Positions 26,398 through 35,263 of a DNA stretch of 64,000 nt are shown here, piece after piece. The notes beneath the pieces are model-generated. The model ran no database searches. It saw only the letters and a program-made list of their open reading frames with translations, and was not told the DNA's origin. Numbering within the stretch: the stretch's first letter is position 1; each line of letters begins with the position of its first letter. Position numbers and translations under genes: made by a program. Origin of the DNA: Pantoea sp. At-9b (lineage in GTDB: Bacteria > Pseudomonadota > Gammaproteobacteria > Enterobacterales > Enterobacteriaceae). The stretch is taken from NCBI RefSeq assembly GCF_000175935.2, contig NC_014840.1, positions 257,081-321,080 of the forward strand, in the 5' to 3' direction.

Positions 26398-28067
26398 TGA
26401 ATAAGAAACTGGCCACGGTGTGGCAACTGAGCCGGGCGTTCTGGGGCGGCAAGCAGAGCTGGAGTGCGTGGTTAATTCTGGCGGTGATCCTGGGTCTGGG
26501 GGGATCGATCGTCTGGCTGAACGTATTGATCAACGACTGGAGCAAATCCTTCTATGACGCGTTAGGAGAGTTTAATGGCTCAAAGGTCTACAGCCTGGTG
26601 AAGGAGTATTGTGTCTTCATCCTGATCTATATCGGCGTGTTCGTTTATCAGGACTGGTTTACCCGGCTGCTGATTATTCGCTGGCGTAAATCGCTGACGG
26701 CTCAGCTGGTGGACAGCTGGCTGGCGAAACAGGCTTACTATCATCTGTCCCTCACCGGAAAGGTTGATAACCCGGATCAGCGTATTGCCGAAGACATCAA
26801 CTTCTTTGTCGATAAGACTATCAGCCTGCTGGTGTCGTTCCTGATCACCAGCGCTCAGTTGTTCTCGTTTGTCTGGATTCTGTGGAAGCTGTCGGGCGTT
26901 CAGACCTTCACCCTGTTTGGACAGGAGTGGGTGATTAAAGGCTACCTGGTCTGGGTCGCGGTGCTTTACACCCTGGTGGGCAGTCTGGTGACGCACCTGA
27001 TAGGTAAGAAGTTGCATGGGCTAAACTATCAGAAACAACGGGCCGAAGCTGACTTCCGCGCAGCCTTGTTACGTAAGCACGATAACGCTGAGCAGATCGC
27101 GCTGTATCAGGGGGAATCCTGGGAGAAACAGCATCTGAATCGTGCCTTTAGCGCTATCGCACAAAACTGGCGCGCATTGATGAACGGCGAACGTAACCTG
27201 GGCTTCTTCACTACCGGTTACACCCGGATCAGCCTGATTGTACCGGTGTTTGCTGCGCTGCCATTGTTTATGGCGAAAACGATCACCCTCGGTGGTCTGA
27301 TGCAGGTGCGTTCTGCCTTTGGTCAGGTTCATGGCGCTTTGAGCTGGTTTATTCGTGTTTACAAAGCGCTGGTGGAGCTGTCGGCCAGTATCTCGCGTCT
27401 GGAGCAGTTCTGCCAGGCGATCGCGGCATGTCAGAACGGCAAGAATGCCAATCCGGCTGGCGAAATCGTCGAGGTTGATAAACTGACGGTAACCACTCCG
27501 CAAGGGAAGGCGTTGCTGTCAGATATGCAATTCCGTTTTCCCGTCGGAAGCTGGAGCAAACTTTCTGGTCGCAGCGGTATCGGCAAATCAACCTTGCTGA
27601 GAACGCTGGTCGGTGTCTGGCCCTGGTTTGAAGGCCATTGGCAGAGCCAGCAGGGCAAAAGCCTTTTGCTTCCCCAGAGGGCTTATATCGGACAGGGTAC
27701 ATTGCGTGAGGTGCTGTGCTATCCGCAGCAGCCTGACCCTGATTCGGAGAAACTGGCCCGCTATCTGGCAGATACTGGCCTTGGGGAGTGGAGTGGGGCG
27801 CTTGATAAGCAACTTAACTGGGAACAGGTTTTGTCAGGCGGTCAGAAACAGAGGCTGGCATTTGCCCGGGCATTGCGACTGAAACCAGACGTACTGTGGC
27901 TGGATGAAGCGACCAGCAGCCTGGATGCTCAGTCGGCGCGTGAGATGTTGCTACTGCTGAAAACCCGGCTGCCAGATTGTACAGTCATTGCAATAACACA
28001 CCAGACCGATATCGACGGACACTTTGGTCAGCATCTCAATCTTGATAGCGTAGCGGCAGGGAAATAG
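26397..28067 (+). CDS. fusD: SbmA/YddA-type ABC transporter, fused membrane and ATPase domains (FusD-type)
   Basis: The 556-residue protein has an N-terminal membrane domain of about six helices (about residues 20-320, ABC_membrane_2/SbmA-BacA type). Its C-terminal ATPase has Walker A G-R-S-G-I-G-K-S-T (391-399), signature L-S-G-G-Q (479-483) and Walker B V-L-W-L-D-E (499-504). It overlaps the protease gene by one base (TAATG), so translation is coupled. FusD/YddA proteins are proposed to move peptide products across the inner membrane after proteolysis; direction is not settled by sequence. A hairpin follows at 28081. Confidence 0.87.
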   Translation: MNKKLATVWQLSRAFWGGKQSWSAWLILAVILGLGGSIVWLNVLINDWSKSFYDALGEFNGSKVYSLVKEYCVFILIYIGVFVYQDWFTRLLIIRWRKSLTAQLVDSWLAKQAYYHLSLTGKVDNPDQRIAEDINFFVDKTISLLVSFLITSAQLFSFVWILWKLSGVQTFTLFGQEWVIKGYLVWVAVLYTLVGSLVTHLIGKKLHGLNYQKQRAEADFRAALLRKHDNAEQIALYQGESWEKQHLNRAFSAIAQNWRALMNGERNLGFFTTGYTRISLIVPVFAALPLFMAKTITLGGLMQVRSAFGQVHGALSWFIRVYKALVELSASISRLEQFCQAIAACQNGKNANPAGEIVEVDKLTVTTPQGKALLSDMQFRFPVGSWSKLSGRSGIGKSTLLRTLVGVWPWFEGHWQSQQGKSLLLPQRAYIGQGTLREVLCYPQQPDPDSEKLARYLADTGLGEWSGALDKQLNWEQVLSGGQKQRLAFARALRLKPDVLWLDEATSSLDAQSAREMLLLLKTRLPDCTVIAITHQTDIDGHFGQHLNLDSVAAGK

Positions 28068-28317
28068 CACTGCGTCACCGCCAGGTGGAGTGGATTAAAA
28101 CATGCTCCGCCTGGTTCGCTACCAGAAATACCAGCGCCATTCAGCAGCCTTATACGGTGGTTATACGTTTTTACTGGGTTATTCAAAAGGGTCAGGCTGC
28201 GTTAAGCCTGTGAGTTATTGAAGCAGAGTCGTGTTTGTCAGCGAAAAGATGGCACGCCATACTCAGTGCCCTCTTTGAAAGGGAACTTATGTTGTCACTG
28301 TTCACAGCTTAACATTT
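28068..28317. other. Intergenic stretch with terminator-like hairpin
   Basis: CCAGGTGGAG (28081-28090) pairs with CTCCGCCTGG (28105-28114) with one wobble, 14 bases after the ABC gene, and is probably the operon end. No gene is seen in the remaining bases before cassette C. Confidence 0.5.
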
Positions 28318-28440
28318 ATTCAGTTTTTTTGAACTCTATCAGCAAAACCCTCAGCTTTTCCTCAGCGCTCGACAGGTCTATTCTCTCTCACATCGAGGCA
28401 CAACGCCTCACCGACTAAACAAACTTCTGAGGAAATGACC

Positions 28441-28650
28441 ATGAAATCTATCAAAACTTTCGTTGCAGTTGCGGCCCTGTCACTGGTTTCTTTCGGCAGC
28501 TTTGCGCAGAGCATAACCGCTTCCGCTTCAACCCTGGACGGCGCAGAAGCCAAAATCGCCGCGCAGGCAGCCCAGCAGGGTGCACAGTACAAAATCACCG
28601 AAGCGAACACCAATAACCGTGTTCACATGACCGCAGAACTGTACAAATAA
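28441..28650 (+). CDS. Chimeric YhcN/BhsA-family (DUF1471) periplasmic protein
   Basis: The 69-residue precursor has the signal peptide and first half of paralogue 1 (MKSIKTF to E-A-K-I-A-A-Q-A) and the second half of paralogue 2 (A-Q-Q-G-A-Q-Y-K-I-T-E-A to E-L-Y-K). The join is in frame within a conserved segment, so the folded domain should be intact. It is preceded by the same leader and GAGGAAATGACC ribosome site as the other copies. Confidence 0.9.
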   Translation: MKSIKTFVAVAALSLVSFGSFAQSITASASTLDGAEAKIAAQAAQQGAQYKITEANTNNRVHMTAELYK

Positions 28651-28679
28651 CGGATGGTCGTACAGGGAAGTGCCGGAAA

Positions 28680-28703
28680 AGGTCGCCGCAAGGCGGCCTT
28701 TTT
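28680..28703 (+). terminator. Rho-independent terminator of cassette C
   Basis: AGGTCGCC-GCAA-GGCGGCCT followed by TTTTT, the same as in copy B. Confidence 0.85.
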
Positions 28704-28777
28704 CGTATTCACAGCGACTGTCTACGGGAACAGGAACACTCCACTGCCATTTTCGAGCATTAATCGCTTATGGATTT

Positions 28778-29551
28778 TCAGGTCAAAAAGTCACGTGGTG
28801 TCGAGCCCAGTATCGAACGAAAAGCCGCAGTAAAAGCAGCCGGACATGAAAAGCCGAGTTGGTAGGCAACCTGTTTAATGGGAATACCAGCGGAAAGCAA
28901 ATCCAGGGATACACAGATCCGTGCCCGCTGTTTCCAGGTTCTGAAGCTGAAGCCAGTATCCTGGATAAACAGTCGAGAGAAGGTACGCTCCGACATGGCT
29001 GCAATGTCCGCGAGGTCGCTCATTGAGGCTGCCCAATGATGATGAATAAGTAACTCTGAGGCGGCATGCGACAGACGCTCGTCCTGCGGCATCGGAAGCT
29101 CGGCTGCGAGATGGTCTGTTTCACTCAGGATCTCCATTAACAATAGAGCCATCGCCCTCTGACTCGTGCTCCGATATTCGGGACTGAACAATCCGGCGAT
29201 AAGCTCTTTCACCAGTGGTGTCGCCGTGATGACATGCACATCGTTGCTCTTGATAAAACTTGTGCATGCTTCAATAAGATTGCGGCTGAAGTAAAGCGTG
29301 CGAAGTTCAGTATGCGAAAGCAAGCTGTAACTGTGCTCCTGAAGTGGTGGGAGCCAGAGGGCACGCTGAGGAGGGATTACCCATCGCTTCTCTTCCGTTT
29401 CAACCAACATAACACCCCGGGTCGCAAACAGGAGCTGCCCCTCGATATGATAATGCGGGGGATCCACCTCTCCTCGTTTATAACTTTTGGCGAGTGTTGA
29501 CCAGCCTATCGCTTCATCATGTCTTGGCGCTTTAGCTACATTGTTTGGCAT
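28778..29551 (-). CDS. AraC-family transcriptional regulator with cupin-like sensor domain
   Basis: The 257-residue protein has an N-terminal cupin-like domain (about residues 20-90; H-Y-H-I-E-G-Q-L-L-F-A-T-R-G-V and the I-P-P-Q-R-A-L-W-L-P-P segment) and a C-terminal pair of AraC helix-turn-helices (about 155-255; S-E-R-T-F-S-R-L-F and Q-V-A-Y-Q-L-G-F-S-C-P-A-A-F). It belongs to the NimR/YeaM-like branch that usually controls an adjacent divergent MFS gene. That fits here: the fsr-type gene starts 136 bases away on the other strand. Confidence 0.9.
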   Translation of the reverse strand: MPNNVAKAPRHDEAIGWSTLAKSYKRGEVDPPHYHIEGQLLFATRGVMLVETEEKRWVIPPQRALWLPPLQEHSYSLLSHTELRTLYFSRNLIEACTSFIKSNDVHVITATPLVKELIAGLFSPEYRSTSQRAMALLLMEILSETDHLAAELPMPQDERLSHAASELLIHHHWAASMSDLADIAAMSERTFSRLFIQDTGFSFRTWKQRARICVSLDLLSAGIPIKQVAYQLGFSCPAAFTAAFRSILGSTPRDFLT

Positions 29552-29686
29552 TTCAGATTACAACCCTGCATTTATGATTATCCTGCTCACGATGTCCAGA
29601 TCGGTTGAACACCGATATTACGGACAACTTAAGCAACGAACGCAACCTCCAAATTGATTCATCTTCATCTGCAAAGAGATAAAAAT

Positions 29687-30919
29687 ATGGCTTCGCTTTC
29701 TACTGACTCCGATAATTCTTCAGCGATAACGCCCGTCAAAACGTCAGAGCCAGTCCAGGGGTTTTTAATCACTATTGTGGGAGCAACAGCCCTCGCACAT
29801 GGCTGTAATGACATGATCCAGGCTGTACTGCCCTCGATCTATCCCATGCTAAAAGCGAGTTTCACGCTCACTTATGCGCAGATCGGACTGATATCGTTGG
29901 TGTATCAGATTACGGCTTCTTTGCTGCAACCCTGGATAGGACTCTACACCGACAAACATCCCCAACCATTTCTGTTGCCGGCGGGAATGGGGGTCACTCT
30001 GTTGGGGATTGGGTTACTCGCTATTGCCAGTAATTTCATGATGATTTTGACTGCCGCCGCGTTAGTTGGGGTCGGGTCCTCCATCTTCCATCCTGAAGCA
30101 TCCCGCATTGCTCGTATGGCTTCAGGTGGGCGATTTGGAACCGCTCAGTCTGCTTTCCAGGTCGGTGGGAACGCGGGATCTGCATTCGGACCATTACTGG
30201 CGGCATTGTTGATAATCCCTCACGGCCAGTTGTCCGTGGCCTGGCTGATGCTTTGCGCGCTGGTTGCCATTGTTATTCTGACGAAACTCAGTCAGTGGTC
30301 AGCCCGTCATGGTCATGCGCATATGAAACGGCATGGTAGTGCCGCACTGCAAAAACTGCCAAAAGTGAAAGTGTTACAGGCCCTGGTAGTCGTCAGTATT
30401 CTGATGTTCGCTAAATTTACCTACATCGCTTCACTGAGCAACTATTTCACATTTTATCTTGTCCATCGTTTTAGTTTGCCTTTAGAGCAGGCCCAGATGT
30501 GCTTGTTTGCATTTCTTGCCGCCGTGGCAGTTGGAACATTCGTAGGAGGGCCGGTCGGTGACCGTATAGGCCGTAAGGCCGTTGTCTGGGTTTCATTTTT
30601 GGGGGTCATTCCGTTTTCCCTGCTTTTGCCCCACGTGGATCTTATCTGGACGATCGTCTTAACAATCCTTATTGGTCTGATTCTGTCTTCTGCTTTCTCA
30701 GCGCTTGTTGTTTACGCTCAGGAAATCGTCCCCGGCCGTGCCGGTATGGTTGCCGGAATCATGTTTGGTACGATGTTTGGTATCGGTGGACTTGCCGCAG
30801 CAGGTCTTGGAAAGTTGGCAGATATGTATGGCATTAACTGGGTATATAGCTTATGCGCCTTCCTGCCGTTGCTGGGATTCGCCACTCTCTTTATGCCGAA
30901 TACAAAACAAAAGCGTTAA
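29687..30919 (+). CDS. Fsr-like MFS efflux transporter (fosmidomycin-resistance family)
   Basis: The 410-residue protein has about twelve membrane helices. H-G-C-N-D-M-I-Q-A-V-L-P-S-I-Y-P (about residues 37-52), F-H-P-E-A-S-R-I-A-R-M-A-S-G-G-R (about 135-150) and Y-A-Q-E-I-V-P-G-R-A-G-M-V (about 345-357) closely follow the E. coli Fsr pump, which exports fosmidomycin and similar compounds. The ATG at 29687 gives the short hydrophilic N-terminus. The divergent AraC gene is the likely regulator. Orthology to Fsr is probable, substrate untested. Confidence 0.88.
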   Translation: MASLSTDSDNSSAITPVKTSEPVQGFLITIVGATALAHGCNDMIQAVLPSIYPMLKASFTLTYAQIGLISLVYQITASLLQPWIGLYTDKHPQPFLLPAGMGVTLLGIGLLAIASNFMMILTAAALVGVGSSIFHPEASRIARMASGGRFGTAQSAFQVGGNAGSAFGPLLAALLIIPHGQLSVAWLMLCALVAIVILTKLSQWSARHGHAHMKRHGSAALQKLPKVKVLQALVVVSILMFAKFTYIASLSNYFTFYLVHRFSLPLEQAQMCLFAFLAAVAVGTFVGGPVGDRIGRKAVVWVSFLGVIPFSLLLPHVDLIWTIVLTILIGLILSSAFSALVVYAQEIVPGRAGMVAGIMFGTMFGIGGLAAAGLGKLADMYGINWVYSLCAFLPLLGFATLFMPNTKQKR

Positions 30920-31003
30920 TTCAGACCGCGCTCCTGCAAGGTATCTAAACATCATGTCGAAGCGATCGCGGTGGATTAACGGCAGCGCGTAATCTTCGGG
31001 CTT

Positions 31004-31037
31004 AAAGAGGTCGCCGTGAGGCGACCTCTTTCTTTTT
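31004..31037. terminator. Bidirectional terminator between fsr-like and autotransporter genes
   Basis: AAAGAGGTCGCC (31004-31015) and GGCGACCTCTTT (31020-31031) form a perfect twelve-base stem with a GTGA loop, followed by CTTTTTG. A and T runs on both sides serve the two convergent genes. Confidence 0.9.
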
Positions 31038-31099
31038 GCCTGCACCTCTTTCGTCACCGAGCACAGGCATTCGCAGCAACGTAAATGCTATGCCTGAAC

Positions 31100-34000
31100 C
31101 TAAAACCCGATATTCACGCGCACCATAATCATCTGTGAACGTGTTTGCTGCTCATCCAGCCCGAGCGTGCCCTGGTAGGCGATGCCTGGCGTGATATCGT
31201 GCGGCAGCAGAAAATCAAGGCCAACACCCAAAGCCAACGTCTGCGTGCTCTGTTGATAGAGCGACATGCTCCAGGTATCGTTGCCCACATCGGCATAGCC
31301 GACACGTGCTTTGCCGTTGTCATTCATCAGCTGCGAATACTCAAGGCGGCTCTGGAGTTTCACAAAGCCCCAACTGGTCGGTACGCTGTGTTCGCCGCGC
31401 AGACCGGCGGTCGTCACAACTTGAGCAAACGTTTGAGGTGCGAAAGCCAGGTTGAATAGCCCGGCATCGGATTCGGCATAGCCATCCAGCCAGGTACGGT
31501 AGTACTGAATGCGTGCGTAAGGTGAAATGAGGCTGCTGACCGTGCGGAACTCATAACCTGAGGTTAGCGAACTGAACACCTGGCGACCTGAACGGCTGCC
31601 ACGTGCAAAAGCATCCGATTCACTCACATAACGTTTGCTGTCGAACTCAAGACTGCTATAGCCCAGCAGCCCATCAATGAAGAACGCATCCGGGTGCCAG
31701 CTGCCATAAAGGGCGGAGCTGATTGACCGTCCGTTTTCCCGTGAACCGGCGTCACCAACGTCACTCACGTCGCGGCCAAAACCAATCCCCATCCCCGCAG
31801 TAAATGAGGGGGTGAATCGATAATCGCTACCGGTGGTGATACCCACCAGGGTATGGCTGAAACGCACCGCATCGTCTTTATCACTGCCAAAATCGATATA
31901 ACCGCCGGTCCACCAGGACAGGCGATTGTCCTCGTTGCGCGCGGTGAATGGGTTTACCGGAGATTGCGGTTGTGGGTGCTCTTCCTGATATTTACGCTGC
32001 TGCTGCCAGGCACTGGCCCACAGGTCTTTATCTGTTTCGCGTTCAGAGCGACTGGTGGGCATATTGAAATGGATGCCATTGTGACCGGAAGGGAGACTGA
32101 CACCGCTGTGCAGTTGTTCCAGCCGGTCATTAAAGTTGCGTATCTGTGCTTTAGCAAAGTTCTGCGCTGCCTGTACCTGTGCGCTGATCAGACCAATCAC
32201 ATCGGCATCGGTAGCAGGGTTGGGTCTCGCAGCAATGGTCAGCGTCACGGTCGCTGGCTGGGTCGTTCCTGTGGAGCTGGTCAGTTCATAGCGCAGTGCA
32301 ACGGTGCCGCTCGCCTGGGCTGCGGCGGTAAACAGTAACTGATACGTTGCCCCCGAAGACTGGATAGTCGCTGAACCGAGGCTGCTTTGTGGTTGATCGA
32401 GCAAACGCGCACCCGTGAAAGGCCCGCCTGTTGCACCCTCGACAAGATTTACCTTCACTGACTGCCCGGCATATAACGAGGCACTGTGATCAGCAGCCAC
32501 AGGTGCCGCGGCGTTAATGGTCAGCGTATAGGCTGACTGCACGCTAGCGGCGTTTGCATCCGTTGCGATGAGGGTAAAGGGGGCCGTGCCTGCAGCGGTT
32601 GGGGTACCTTTCAGTTCGCCATTCGCAAAAGTCAGTCCCTGAGGTAATGAACCGTTTAGTTGCCAGCTGTATGGAGTGGTTCCGCCCGAAACGCTGAAGG
32701 TCTGACGGTAGGCGGTTCCCACCGTCGCTGTTGGCAATGTACCGCTGGCAGGTGACATTGTCAGGCTGGTGGCCGTCACCGTCAGCGATACCGTCGCTTC
32801 CTGGGAGGTTCCCCAGGCGTTGGTTGCACTGTAGGTAAAATTGTCGCTACCGGAATAACCACTCACCGGGGTGTAACGGATGCTGGTGCCAGAAACCAGC
32901 GCCGTACCGTGACTGGCCTGACGGACAATCTTCAGGCTGGTGACGGCACCGGCGATTGCCAGGGTGATGCTGTTGTCGTTACTGCCTGAATCCACTGTTG
33001 CCGTGACGTCGTTTGCAACCGGCGCAGTGCTGCCTGCGGTGACATTCAGCGTGTAGTTAACCGTGCTGCTGGCACTGTTACTGTCTGTTGCTGTGACCTG
33101 GATGCTGAAGCTGCCGGTCTGAGTCGGCGTGCCAGAGATAACCCCGGTACTGCTGTTCAGTGTTAATCCTGTTGGCAATCCCGTCGCGCTCCAGCTGTAG
33201 GGGGCGGTGCCGCCCGTGGCCGTTAATGTCTGAGACCATGCGCTGTCTGTTGTGGCAGCGGGAAGAGCACCGGCCGCAGGGGAGAACGTAAATGTGGGTG
33301 CCGTGACAGTCAAGTCAACGGTGGCATTCGCGGAAGTCCCCGCGCTGTTGGTCGCATTCCAGCTGAAACTGTCGCTGCCCGAATATCCTGCTGTTGGTGT
33401 GTAGGTAATGCTGGTGCCCGAAGCCGTGGCTGTGCCATGTGCGGGTGCCGAGGCGACCGAAACAGAGCTTGCCGTGCCGCCACTGGTGGAGAGGCTTATC
33501 ACGTTATCTGAGCTGTTAGCCGCGACATTGGCGGTACTGTTGTTTGCCACCACAGCAGCTTCCGCGCGCGTGACATTCAGCGTATAGGATTTGGTTGTGG
33601 CGTCTTCAGCCGTAACCACGATGGCAATGGCAGTTGAGGCCCCTGCCGTCAGGCTAATTGCAGGGGAAGCTGAACCTGAAGTCACAGTGGTGCCATTCAC
33701 CGTGACCGTTGCATTGGCATCGGTGGTGGTCGGGGTAACGGTGATGGTGGATACGCTGTTGGCTACCGATGCGCTATAGCTGGTGGTGCCGGCACTGAAG
33801 GAGGGAGAAAGTGTACCATCCGAAAGTGACAGGCTGCTTAATGTTGCATCGCTGGAGGGGATTGCTGCCGTACCGTTGCAGGTAACAGCAAAATTGCTTA
33901 ATTGACCATATGATGAGGTCAGCCTGAGACGAACACCATCGGTTGAGAGCGTACCCACTGTATAACTCAACGTCACGGTATGCGCAGAGTTGCTGGTTGA

Positions 34001-34309
34001 CTGTGAAGCCGAGTAGACCTGGAAAACGGTTTCCTCGTAATCAGTCAGACCAAAACCATCGAAGAATAATTCGTCGCTGTCATATGCGCTGCCGCTATCG
34101 GTGACTGAGACTGTGAGTGTATCGCCAGCATCAAACGCTGATGCAGGATAAGCATTGGTGTTGAAATTCAGTGACGTCGAACCGGAAAGCGCATTCAGAG
34201 CGATACAGCCGCTGGAAAGCGCAAAAGCAGAGGAGAGCGTGGACAGGAACAGGATGAGAAAAGCAAATACACCCCCAACCGCCCGCTGCAGTATGTAAAA
34301 GTAACGCAT
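31100..34309 (-). CDS. Autotransporter adhesin with Ig-like/cadherin-like repeats
   Basis: The protein of about 1069 residues has a signal peptide (hydrophobic run V-F-A-F-L-I-L-F-L-S-T-L-S-S-A-F-A) and a Thr/Ser-rich passenger. The passenger holds one cadherin-like sandwich domain (about 150-250) and alternating He_PIG/Ig-like repeats (P-A-A-G-A-L-P-A-A-T near 345 and P-A-S-G-T-L-P-T-A-T near 520, each followed by Y-S-W and L-P-x-G-L-T segments). A C-terminal beta-barrel (about 780-1069) ends R-V-N-I-G-F. It would be a surface adhesin secreted by the type Va route. Three consecutive ATGs mark the start; 34309 is the most internal. It is monocistronic. Confidence 0.87.
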   Translation of the reverse strand: MRYFYILQRAVGGVFAFLILFLSTLSSAFALSSGCIALNALSGSTSLNFNTNAYPASAFDAGDTLTVSVTDSGSAYDSDELFFDGFGLTDYEETVFQVYSASQSTSNSAHTVTLSYTVGTLSTDGVRLRLTSSYGQLSNFAVTCNGTAAIPSSDATLSSLSLSDGTLSPSFSAGTTSYSASVANSVSTITVTPTTTDANATVTVNGTTVTSGSASPAISLTAGASTAIAIVVTAEDATTKSYTLNVTRAEAAVVANNSTANVAANSSDNVISLSTSGGTASSVSVASAPAHGTATASGTSITYTPTAGYSGSDSFSWNATNSAGTSANATVDLTVTAPTFTFSPAAGALPAATTDSAWSQTLTATGGTAPYSWSATGLPTGLTLNSSTGVISGTPTQTGSFSIQVTATDSNSASSTVNYTLNVTAGSTAPVANDVTATVDSGSNDNSITLAIAGAVTSLKIVRQASHGTALVSGTSIRYTPVSGYSGSDNFTYSATNAWGTSQEATVSLTVTATSLTMSPASGTLPTATVGTAYRQTFSVSGGTTPYSWQLNGSLPQGLTFANGELKGTPTAAGTAPFTLIATDANAASVQSAYTLTINAAAPVAADHSASLYAGQSVKVNLVEGATGGPFTGARLLDQPQSSLGSATIQSSGATYQLLFTAAAQASGTVALRYELTSSTGTTQPATVTLTIAARPNPATDADVIGLISAQVQAAQNFAKAQIRNFNDRLEQLHSGVSLPSGHNGIHFNMPTSRSERETDKDLWASAWQQQRKYQEEHPQPQSPVNPFTARNEDNRLSWWTGGYIDFGSDKDDAVRFSHTLVGITTGSDYRFTPSFTAGMGIGFGRDVSDVGDAGSRENGRSISSALYGSWHPDAFFIDGLLGYSSLEFDSKRYVSESDAFARGSRSGRQVFSSLTSGYEFRTVSSLISPYARIQYYRTWLDGYAESDAGLFNLAFAPQTFAQVVTTAGLRGEHSVPTSWGFVKLQSRLEYSQLMNDNGKARVGYADVGNDTWSMSLYQQSTQTLALGVGLDFLLPHDITPGIAYQGTLGLDEQQTRSQMIMVRVNIGF

Positions 34310-34345
34310 CATCATTTACCCTGATAGGTTAATATTTATTATATT

Positions 34346-34365
34346 AAATAAGATTAATCTTATTT
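34346..34365. promoter_or_regulatory. Perfect 20-base palindrome in the autotransporter promoter region
   Basis: AAATAAGATTAATCTTATTT is a perfect palindrome 37 bases before the autotransporter start. Its position and symmetry suggest a dimeric-regulator operator; the regulator is not known. Confidence 0.55.
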
Positions 34366-34816
34366 GATGACGCTACCATGGATGAGGGTGATCTGATAGA
34401 TGGGTGTGGCGCTTTTTTAGGGTTTATTTCATGGGATTGCAGAAGGTGGCATGCCTTGCTGGCAGGCATGAAATAACTGTGGTTAATTATTTTGTCTTAT
34501 GTTTTTGGCCGATTATGCAGTTGTAAATTTTATCAGTTAACTTGAGTCTGGAAATCTATTGCTGCTTATCCGCTTTTAGTTGGATGTTATCACTGCTAAT
34601 CAGGGTGAATGCAGTGGGTTTTTATGAACAATAAAAACCATCAACAATGGAATAAGGTTTCAATTTGGAAGGGAAATTATATTCCCCACCTTAACTGACC
34701 AATATTTATTCAATTTCGGCTCGCAGGTATGGGCGGCTCGTCAGCTCCACTCCGCACACCTGCAAAGCCGGTCATCTCCACCGAAACGCAATAACGCGTT
34801 TTGGGTCTACCGGCCA

Positions 34817-34883
34817 GGGCTGATAGCGCCTCATGCCTGGCGCTTCAGCAACAGTGCATAAGTCTTTTATCAGCGCCCTTTTT
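34817..34883 (+). ncRNA. Candidate structured RNA or attenuator before two small membrane-protein genes
   Basis: GGGC-TGATA (34817-34825) pairs with TATCA and GCCC (34868-34878) with a two-base bulge; inside lies the hairpin GCGCC (34826-34830) with GGCGC (34839-34843). TTTTT (34879-34883) follows at once, as in a terminator. It stops 41 bases before the gene at 34924. The remaining bases of the 614-base gap 34310-34923 hold the palindrome 34346-34365 and a CATGCCT/AGGCATG repeat (34450-34470); no gene is seen. Confidence 0.4.
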
Positions 34884-34923
34884 ATGTTTTCCTATTCGTA
34901 TTCATCGCAATAAGGACATCTGC

Positions 34924-35205
34924 ATGAAAATCTACTGGACACTCAGAAGTATCCCCGAGCTATCACAACTCTCATCAAAAGAGTGTGGCAAACGCTGGAA
35001 CGACATCTATACCTCAACCTTTCGGCACTGGGAAACATGGACCGGGCTGTTACTCTGTGCACTCTTATCCGGCGCAGGCGTCAAATTATTTGGTTTCCCG
35101 GGTGTTATCGCCATGGGAGCGATTGGCGGTTTTGTTTACGGTCAAATTGTCATTCACGTTGCCCGCAAATATTACAGACAACGTTTGCTGGGTGAACCAG
35201 GCTGA
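34924..35205 (+). CDS. Small inner-membrane protein, unknown function
   Basis: The 93-residue protein starts MKIYWTLRSIPEL, has two hydrophobic segments (L-L-L-C-A-L-L-S-G-A-G-V and G-V-I-A-M-G-A-I-G-G-F-V-Y-G) and ends in a basic tail (A-R-K-Y-Y-R-Q-R). The frame remains open upstream to 34801, but AAGGACATCTGC just before 34924 and the sequence character support this start. I do not recognise it. A second small membrane protein follows 58 bases later. Confidence 0.65.
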   Translation: MKIYWTLRSIPELSQLSSKECGKRWNDIYTSTFRHWETWTGLLLCALLSGAGVKLFGFPGVIAMGAIGGFVYGQIVIHVARKYYRQRLLGEPG

Positions 35206-35263
35206 GCCTTTTAGTAAATGGTCAAAATCCGACAGGAACAACAGCCAGAATCAGGGAACTGAT

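Larger units (their letters stand above)
28318..28703 (+). repeat. DUF1471 cassette, copy C (collapsed to one chimeric gene)
   Basis: It has the same leader and terminator as copies A and B, but the internal stem-loop and one gene equivalent (about 333 bases) are missing. The junction lies in the CAGGCA shared by both paralogues (28564-28569). This is what a precise recombination between the two paralogues would leave. Confidence 0.9.

Noticed and set aside
31853..32338. 161-codon plus-strand frame inside the autotransporter gene
   Set aside because: Opposite-strand shadow of a Thr/Ser-rich coding region.
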